DNA of 64,000 nucleotides, from assembly GCA_028291515.1 (NCBI GenBank), contig JAQGHU010000022.1:62001-126000 (forward strand). The letters run 5' to 3'. The notes beneath the pieces were generated by a model. The model was given only the letters and a program-made list of their open reading frames with translations. It was not told the origin of the DNA and did no database searches. Position numbers and translations under genes: made by a program. This document shows, one piece after another, positions 59,401 to 64,000 of the stretch; within the stretch, counting starts at the first letter, position 1, and each line of letters begins with the position of its first letter. Source of the DNA: Schlesneria sp. (GTDB lineage Bacteria > Planctomycetota > Planctomycetia > Planctomycetales > Planctomycetaceae).

Positions 59401-59738
59401 CGCTGAATGGGATCGTTGTGAATGATTCTCTGGTGTTAGTCGATTTCATCAACAACCGCGTTCGCAGCGGGATGAGCCATTTTGAATCGAGCGTCGCGGG
59501 AAGCAAGCTGCGGATGCGAGCGATCGTACTCAATACGGTGACGGCGGTCGTGGGAATGACGCCATTGATGTTCGAAACCAGTTTTCAGGCCAAATTCCTG
59601 ATCCCCCTGGCAATCACGCTAACCTGGGGCCTGATCTTCGCGACCGTGCTGACGCTGGTCGTCGTCCCCGCCATCAATATGGTCTTCTTCGACATCGCGC
59701 GATTGATTGGCACCGACGAAGAACAACCGCACGAATAG
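56409..59738 (+). CDS. RND multidrug efflux permease (HAE1/AcrB-type)
   Basis: The 1109-residue protein is an HAE1-type RND permease: RNPVLVNLLMLVIIAAGL (TM1), YPGVSPQEIEKVLTIKIEEAV, VSLMGLIIVLSIDVDEAIVMGE (TM4, with the acidic proton-path residues), ALIVVLLSI-like helices and a second half ending LALNGIVVNDSLVLVDFIN and PLAITLTWGLIFATVLTLVV. It is about 60 residues longer than AcrB, with an insertion near 310-380. No adaptor (membrane-fusion protein) or TolC gene adjoins it, unlike most pumps. A TATAAT lies at 56355-56360, about 50 bases upstream. It exports drugs, metals or lipids; the substrate is unknown. Confidence 0.9.
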   Translation: MSLPRFSVRNPVLVNLLMLVIIAAGLVAALTLTREMFPESRPEKLMITTIYPGVSPQEIEKVLTIKIEEAVRDVEGVDKVDSTVMESMSATRLSLLPGVRDVDRVLQEVKAEIDAIDDLPVDAEKTTVKKLEPKLPVIGIAVYGPGSEAERKRAARSLRDELLLLPGVSDVVMSGGKEDEISVEIRPAKLMEYDITFDEVAASIQQANLDVTGGQIDSSRSSLSIRTLGEEQRGVDLNKIIVRSLSDGRTVYLSDVARVQDGFVDVDQEGYFNGYPAINCVVYQNKGQDAIRISQLVKAFILAKKGAPFDPYGLESANQHNWYWRPFAIVWAHASRLANLAIGHPDPEYYYQQSLTKPFDHKFNVTIHTDLARFVEGRIDLMVDNGLQGLFLILLTLVVFLDKRVAFWAATGLPVTFLGTFLMMSLMGVSLNLVSLMGLIIVLSIDVDEAIVMGENVCRHMEEGKPADVAAIEGSEEVMWPIVIMTGTTIGAFVPLLFIKGQLGDFLKELPMVCIAAMSMSMLEALVILPSHLGHLKTLPRRVLGTESPAFGENPRPQSGLKQTWCRIVNTKDAVLTYMVDIWYERLIRLMLEWRYVTLAAAVATLSIAIGLVQGGIVPFTPVPKMDSETLVGSLEMSIGTPAELTKDRLIKLSDHLVSMPEVVNVQMYVGLQVDIAGEGAVGQNLGSHLGQLIIELKEASQRTRTSEAILIELRQVAEQLSGVNSVTWASLNGGPAGRALELKVSADKFDESLAAAKTIREKLASYDGVFDVDDNVNARQREVQLRLHETARPTGITVATLGNEVRNAFFGREARRISRNREDVKIMVRYPKDYRQDDSILETMWIPSPPGANGRHRWVPLREVASLTEDRAHDSIQRSEHRRAISIYADVDDQHNDNEIAGAVQKWIDTELRSLHPDARVEMQGKTLENKKFMDSMLVAFPVSLAIIYVLLTALFRSYIQPIVVLIAVPFGVQGAIVGHWIMGYDLTIMSAIGLVALNGIVVNDSLVLVDFINNRVRSGMSHFESSVAGSKLRMRAIVLNTVTAVVGMTPLMFETSFQAKFLIPLAITLTWGLIFATVLTLVVVPAINMVFFDIARLIGTDEEQPHE

Positions 59739-59832
59739 TCCTCCGGATTTTCTCTGCTAATCTGCGTCCCTCTGCGGAAAGAATCTTCCGCAGATTAAAC
59801 AGATTTCGCAGATCAATTCAGAAGACCGCCGA

Positions 59833-60846
59833 TCAAACGTACTTCGGAATTTTCGGCTCGGGAACTTCGTCCAGGAGTCTCGCAATGACCGTTTCCGAAG
59901 TCATTCCCTCCGCCTGAGCTTGGAAGTTTGTGGACAGGCGGTGTCGCAGCACGGGGATTGCGATTTTGCGGATGTCTTGCATCGACACACTGGGGCGACC
60001 GTCCATTGCGGCCATCGCCTTGCCGCCGGCAATCAAGAACTGACCGGCACGCGGCCCCGCACCCCAGTCCACCATGTCACGCACGAATTTCGGCGATGAT
60101 GGATCGCCGGGTCGAGTGGCCCGAACTAGCCTGGCGACGTAATTGATCGTCAGTGGACCGGCTTCGATTGAACTGATCTGCTTTTGCAAATACAGGATCG
60201 CCTTCGCGGAGAGAACCTTGCGGACTTCTTGTCTCTCGCCCGATGATGCGGACAAGATCTTTTCTTCTTCCGCCAGGTTCGGATAGTCGACTTTGACGTT
60301 AAACATGAACCGGTCGAGTTGTGCTTCGGGAAGTGGATATGTTCCTTCCTGTTCGATCGGGTTCTGCGTGGCGATGACGAAGAACGGCTCGGGCAGCTTG
60401 TAGGTCGTCTGTCCGACCGTGACTTCGTGTTCCTGCATCGACTGCAGCAAAGCGGCCTGCGTCTTCGGCGGCGTACGGTTGATTTCGTCAGCGAGCAGAA
60501 TGTTGGTGAAGACTGGGCCTTCGACGAACCGGAACTCGCGCCGACCGGTATCGTTTTCGTCCAGCACGTTCGTGCCGGTGATATCGGACGGCATCAGGTC
60601 GGGGGTGAATTGAATGCGCTTAAACTGCACGTCCAGGATCTGAGCGATGGTCGAGACAGTCAACGTCTTCGCCAACCCGGGTACACCGACCAGCAGGCAA
60701 TGTCCGCCAGTAAAGATCGCCGCCAGGATCTGTTCGATCACCGATTCCTGGCCGACGATGACCTTGTGCAGTTCCTCCATCATCAGTTCGCGATGTTTGC
60801 GAAACTTCTCCAGGAATTCGTCAAAGTCTGGTTTCTTGTCGGCCAA
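59833..60846 (-). CDS. MoxR family AAA+ ATPase
   Basis: The 337-residue protein is a MoxR ATPase: Walker A GVPGLAKT at 54-61, Walker B with ILLADEINRTP near 116-126 (DE 120-121), sensor 1 VIATQNPIEQEGTYPLPEAQLDRF (written in two parts) and a lid domain with RATRPGDPSS and GAGPRAGQFL. MoxR proteins act as chaperones that assemble enzymes or mature complexes, often next to DUF58 and VWA-domain genes. None of those lie here. GGAGT precedes the ATG. It is convergent to the RND permease gene. Confidence 0.92.
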   Translation of the reverse strand: MADKKPDFDEFLEKFRKHRELMMEELHKVIVGQESVIEQILAAIFTGGHCLLVGVPGLAKTLTVSTIAQILDVQFKRIQFTPDLMPSDITGTNVLDENDTGRREFRFVEGPVFTNILLADEINRTPPKTQAALLQSMQEHEVTVGQTTYKLPEPFFVIATQNPIEQEGTYPLPEAQLDRFMFNVKVDYPNLAEEEKILSASSGERQEVRKVLSAKAILYLQKQISSIEAGPLTINYVARLVRATRPGDPSSPKFVRDMVDWGAGPRAGQFLIAGGKAMAAMDGRPSVSMQDIRKIAIPVLRHRLSTNFQAQAEGMTSETVIARLLDEVPEPKIPKYV

Positions 60847-60950
60847 GATGACTCCACGTAATCGCTTCGAGACTGATGACGGATAGTGACACGGACTTCC
60901 AATCTATGCCAACGGGCGGTGGATGGGAAGTTTGCCGCCCTAGACTCATT

Positions 60951-62180
60951 TTACGATCCGAATCGCGGCGATCGCTTTTCATTGAATGCGGCGATCCCTT
61001 CGCGCGCATCTGGCTCTTGCAGACAGCGTATGTACCCTGCCGTGTCGGCAAGATAAGCGATCTTAGATTGCGCCCCTTCGTCCTGATGCACCAGCCGCTT
61101 TGTTTCGCGAAGAGCGCCCGCCGGACGCGCCAGCAGTTGCGTGGCCAATTCGCGAGCGGCGGCCTGCACACGTCCCAGCGGTACCACCTCGTGAGTCAGG
61201 CCGTAGTTGGCTGCGACTTGAGATGTGATCTGCTGGCCCAGCACACACATTTCCAGAGCCCGGGCTTTCCCGATCAATGCCGTCAACTGGGCCACTCCGT
61301 AACCCGGTGGCCATCCCAGCAGGATCTCTGGCATCCCAAACTTGGCCGAATGAGCGGCGATTCGGAAGTCGCAGGCACAGGCCATGACGCACCCTGCTCC
61401 CAAGGCCGCCCCGTTGACCGCGGCGATGAAAACTTGCGGCAACTGTTCCCAAGTCAGATACATGCGGGCTTGCCGATGGCTCAGTTGCGTCGCGACATCG
61501 ATCGACAACGTGCCGACTTCGCCAACATCGTCTCCCGCACAGAATGCGTCCCCTGCCCCCGTGACGATGACAACTCGCACTTCGGGATGTCCTGCCAGCC
61601 AGCAGTTCAACTGCTCCCAATCCGCGGTCATCTGCTGGTTCACCGCATTGAGCTTCTGGGGGCGGTTCAATGTGACGCTGGCAATCGCGCCATCAATGGT
61701 CATTGAGAGCGTAGGTAGCGGCTTCAAGTCACCGGAGTTTGCAGTGAGCGGCATTGGCAGGACGACTCCCTCGGAAAGTTTGGACGTTTTCTCGGCCAGA
61801 CGCTGGGCAAAACGATCTGTTTGAATGACGGCGCGGGTGTGTGTTCCCTTGCCGATCAGGTCGACCGCATCGAAAGCTAGAATCTCAAAGTCGATCAGCT
61901 TGCGGTTCACTGAAGTGACTCGGGCGACCGCTCGAACTGCCGCACCGATGGGCGTGGCGGCCAAATGCTCGATTTGAACGACGGCACCGACCGATTCTTC
62001 GCCGTCTTCCAAAAACGGCCGAATTGCCTCCCGGGCGGCCAATTCCATCAGATTAATCATGGCCGGCGTGGCAAAGACCACCGCACCGCCGAGGCGATCC
62101 GCCCCCAGATGGATGACTTGATCAGCACCGACAATGGCCTGAAGTTCACCGAGCGTTCCAACAGTAAGGCCTGATTTCAT
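60951..62180 (-). CDS. Fusion of FlK-like hotdog thioesterase and enoyl-CoA hydratase
   Basis: The 409-residue protein has two domains. Residues about 1-130 form a hotdog domain like fluoroacetyl-CoA thioesterase FlK, with T38 (FATPAMIN), E46 (LMELAA) and H72 (QIEHLAATP). FlK uses Thr42, Glu50 and His76, and the spacings of 8 and 26 are the same. Residues about 150-409 form a crotonase domain (VTLNRPQKLNAVNQQM, GAGDAFCAGDDVGE oxyanion region, VNGAALGAGC, GMPEILLGWPPGYGVAQL). It probably hydrates an enoyl-CoA and then hydrolyses a CoA ester, or the hotdog half guards the product. ATG 62180 is chosen; the longer frame is not family-like. Confidence 0.88.
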   Translation of the reverse strand: MKSGLTVGTLGELQAIVGADQVIHLGADRLGGAVVFATPAMINLMELAAREAIRPFLEDGEESVGAVVQIEHLAATPIGAAVRAVARVTSVNRKLIDFEILAFDAVDLIGKGTHTRAVIQTDRFAQRLAEKTSKLSEGVVLPMPLTANSGDLKPLPTLSMTIDGAIASVTLNRPQKLNAVNQQMTADWEQLNCWLAGHPEVRVVIVTGAGDAFCAGDDVGEVGTLSIDVATQLSHRQARMYLTWEQLPQVFIAAVNGAALGAGCVMACACDFRIAAHSAKFGMPEILLGWPPGYGVAQLTALIGKARALEMCVLGQQITSQVAANYGLTHEVVPLGRVQAAARELATQLLARPAGALRETKRLVHQDEGAQSKIAYLADTAGYIRCLQEPDAREGIAAFNEKRSPRFGS

Positions 62181-62342
62181 GGGGTTTGTTGGGATTCCAC
62201 GGTAACGAGTTGAAAGCGGATTCCGCTGGACAAGTGGCTTGCAATCTCGCACGTGAGCGAGGTTACAGGAAGGGGCCGGGGCTTCGGAATGATCGTCACG
62301 AATTACCGTTCTAGTCGCCAGTTTTCCATCAAACTGCATGAA

Positions 62343-62376
62343 TTGACGTTTTCTTTTCCGATGCCTCGGCTATAAT
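62343..62376 (+). promoter_or_regulatory. Possible sigma-70-type promoter of the RRM gene
   Basis: The -10 is TATAAT (62371-62376) preceded by CGGC. TTGACG at 62343-62348 is 22 bases away, so either the spacer is long or another -35 is used. It would give a leader of about 300 bases. Confidence 0.4.
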
Positions 62377-62650
62377 CCGTCCCACTTTGATGGTCAATGG
62401 TGACTGTCAAAGAGGAAGATGACTGCCGTTTTTGTCCACCTCATGCTTTTGTCCTCTTGCTCGCTGCTCACTTCGCAGAGTCCAAGATCGCCAGGCCCGG
62501 TGACGTTCGACGGCCGCGTCCCCATCGGATTCCCCTCGACGAGCTACTCGGGAATCGCTCGCCGCGGTGACATCGATCGGACGTTTGGCCTCGGTTTGGC
62601 TTAGATCTTCCCTGCCTCGATTTTACGTGGTAGCCAGTGACCTGTTTTGG

Positions 62651-62672
62651 GTGAGTGTCACGTTACACTCAC
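62651..62672 (+). promoter_or_regulatory. Hairpin next to the RRM ribosome binding site
   Basis: GTGAGTGT (62651-62658) is perfectly complementary to ACACTCAC (62665-62672) across a CACGTT loop. It ends one base before AAGG of the ribosome binding site, so it could control translation or RNA decay. Confidence 0.5.
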
Positions 62673-62683
62673 GAAGGATGACG

Positions 62684-63058
62684 ATGAGCAAGAATTTGTA
62701 TGTTGGGAATTTGTCGTTCAATACGACCGCCGATGATCTGCGAGATTTGTTCTCGCAATACGGCTCAGTGAATTCGACCCAGGTGATCTCGGATCGTGAA
62801 ACGGGTCGTTCACGCGGATTCGGATTTGTGGAAATGGCCGACGGCGCCGAAGCTGCAATCCAAGCCGTGAATGGTGCCGATTTTCAGGGCCGCGCGATTA
62901 CCGTCAACGAAGCTCGTCCTCGTGAAGAGCGAAGCGGTGGTGGTGGCGGCGGACGCGGTGGTTACGGTGGAGGTGGCGGTGGAGGAGGTGGTGGTGGCTA
63001 CGGAGGCGGCGGTGGTCGCGGTGGTTATGGAGGCGGCGGTGGCGGTGGCCGTTATTAA
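62684..63058 (+). CDS. Cold-inducible-type RRM RNA-binding protein with Gly-rich tail
   Basis: The 124-residue protein has one RRM: RNP2 LYVGNL at 5-10 and RNP1 RGFGFVEM at 44-51, with DLFSQYGSVNST between. The C-terminus is a Gly-rich tail (RGGYGGGGG-like repeats). It binds single-stranded RNA; such proteins are common in cyanobacteria and planctomycetes and are often cold induced. ATG 62684 is chosen because GAAGG lies six bases before it, whereas ATG 62678 abuts the site. A terminator follows at 63113-63143. The DEAD-box helicase gene downstream also fits an RNA-processing theme. Confidence 0.92.
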   Translation: MSKNLYVGNLSFNTTADDLRDLFSQYGSVNSTQVISDRETGRSRGFGFVEMADGAEAAIQAVNGADFQGRAITVNEARPREERSGGGGGGRGGYGGGGGGGGGGGYGGGGGRGGYGGGGGGGRY

Positions 63059-63476
63059 TTGAAATGAGTTGAGCGACTCTCGACTCTCAAGGCGATTACG
63101 ATAATAAAATCGCGGCGGGAAGAATTCACTTCCCGCCGTGTTTATCGCCTGAAGATGTGCCCGGGCACCCTCCGTGTGACCGGAATTCGAGACGACACTC
63201 TATTGATGCGTCTTGTGATTGAATTGTTCCAGTGAGCCCTGTGCTTGGTGCTCCAGATGGATGGACTTGTTCCGTCCGACAATTCATCGGCTTCTATTTG
63301 CCGTTTTTGATGTCGCAATTGGCGAACTTGGCGGGCTATTCCTTCGGGATAGCACTGGCGTCGTCCCAATCGCGTTGGCTTCACGAACGGCTGTCCCCGT
63401 AAGTGGGTGTGGCAATTTTGTCACGCCGTTCGTTCTTCGTGCCAGCCGATTGCTGGTTAGACATTAGGATAGTTCT
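63059..63476. other. 418-base gap before the DEAD-box helicase
   Basis: It holds the terminator at 63113-63143. I see no other gene or clear promoter. Confidence 0.5.
63113..63143 (+). terminator. Terminator of the RRM gene
   Basis: CGGCGGGAAG pairs perfectly with CTTCCCGCCG (63113-63122 and 63129-63138) across AATTCA and is followed by TGTTTATCG. Confidence 0.8.
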
Positions 63477-64000
63477 TTGACTTCTTTTGCTGATTTTGAT
63501 TTTGTCGAACCGATTCGACTGACCCTGCAGAATGAAAACTATACGACCCCGACGCCCATTCAGGCGCAGGCCATTCCTCACTTGCTCCAAGGCCGCGATC
63601 TGCTCGGCTGTGCTCAGACGGGAACAGGTAAGACCGCTGCATTCGCGTTGCCAATCCTCAATCGATTGGCCATGTCGCGTCGTCCCCCTGTGGCACGCAA
63701 GCCACGAGTGTTGATTCTGGCTCCGACGCGAGAGCTCGCACAACAAATTGATGAAAGCTTTGCGACCTATGGTCGTGGGCTGAAGTTCCGACAAGTCGTG
63801 GTTGTTGGCGGCGTCAGCCAATTGCCGCAGACACGCATCTTGAACCGCGGAGTCGATATTCTCGTCGCCACTCCGGGACGTTTGCTCGACCTGATGGGAC
63901 AGGGTGCGATTCGGCTGGATGGATTGGACACGTTCGTTCTGGACGAAGCCGATCGCATGCTGGATATGGGCTTCCTGCCAGCGATTGAAAAGATCGTCGC
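63477..64000 (+). CDS. DEAD-box RNA helicase (RhlE-like), cut by the window end
   Basis: The frame starts at TTG 63477, the only start after an in-frame TAG at 63465, with AGGAT just upstream. It runs to the end of the window without a stop. Helicase motifs in order are the Q motif ([11 protein letters not shown]), motif [11 protein letters not shown], Ia [10 protein letters not shown] (VVVGGVSQ), Ib TPGRLLDLM and [15 protein letters not shown]. It should unwind RNA duplexes with ATP, in ribosome assembly, mRNA decay or cold adaptation. The preceding RRM gene supports an RNA role. The C-terminal RecA-like domain is not in the window. Confidence 0.93.
   Translation, partial: MTSFADFDFVEPIRLTLQNENYTTPTPIQAQAIPHLLQGRDLLGCAQTGTGKTAAFALPILNRLAMSRRPPVARKPRVLILAPTRELAQQIDESFATYGRGLKFRQVVVVGGVSQLPQTRILNRGVDILVATPGRLLDLMGQGAIRLDGLDTFVLDEADRMLDMGFLPAIEKIV

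Larger units (their letters stand above)
62181..62683. other. 503-base gap with promoter and long leader of the RRM gene
   Basis: A TATAAT lies at 62371-62376 and TTGACG at 62343-62348, but the spacing of 22 is longer than ideal. The 300-base leader before ATG 62684 fits cold-inducible RRM genes. A perfect hairpin at 62651-62672 sits just before the ribosome binding site. Confidence 0.5.

Overview
The window looks like chromosomal DNA of a planctomycete. The marks are a DUF1549/DUF1553 cytochrome-type protein next to a DUF1501 Tat protein and a PPC-domain protein, very large hybrid histidine kinases, a Gly/Tyr-rich secreted TPR protein, a possible methanofuran-type kinase, and many small proteins of the CsbD, DUF883, DUF1328, PA2169 and BON families. 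No rRNA, tRNA, CRISPR array, transposase or phage gene was seen. Genus cannot be fixed from sequence alone.

Layout. (1) 1-19.3 kb is a stress and envelope island. A minus-strand gene run (6234 down to 385) encodes an NTF2-like protein, a Gly-rich TPR protein, a small membrane protein, a ferritin-like protein, two DUF883-like proteins, a holin-like protein and CsbD. It is followed by DUF1328 plus an AI-2E family transporter, a KaiB-domain protein with a PAS hybrid kinase, PA2169-like, lipoprotein, 2TM, DUF2892, BON and DUF4142 proteins, and a di-haem peroxidase-like protein. (2) 19.4-21.2 kb holds a GH15 glucosidase/trehalase-like enzyme. (3) 21.9-35.7 kb is a phosphorelay island: a 2111-residue kinase with about 13 HAMP units, a REC-GAF-kinase-REC protein, an HPt protein, a sigma-54 activator response regulator, and a CHASE3-PAS hybrid kinase. 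(4) 35.8-37.5 kb is a second small stress cluster. (5) 37.9-44.9 kb is the planctomycete PPC/DUF1501/DUF1549-1553/HEAT cluster. (6) 45-64 kb is mixed metabolism and transport: SDR, TIM-barrel isomerase, MMPL and RND transporters, thiolase, amino-acid-kinase-fold protein, DUF2071, HD hydrolase, DUF2079, MoxR, a hotdog-crotonase fusion, an RRM protein and a DEAD-box helicase cut by the window end.

The most interesting pattern is regulatory. Reading the gaps by eye, I find sigma-54-type -24/-12 elements (GGCA[C/T]-N5-TTGC or close) in front of almost every small stress gene or operon in regions 1 and 4, mostly placed to give short 5' leaders. The window also encodes a complete sigma-54 activator, next to an HPt protein and flanked by three hybrid kinases. 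The hypothesis is a phosphorelay-controlled sigma-54 general stress regulon. It is an inference from motif position and needs a genome-wide motif scan or expression data.

Start codons were moved from the longest open frame to an internal start wherever a ribosome binding site, signal peptide or family start supported it. These changes are noted in each entry.
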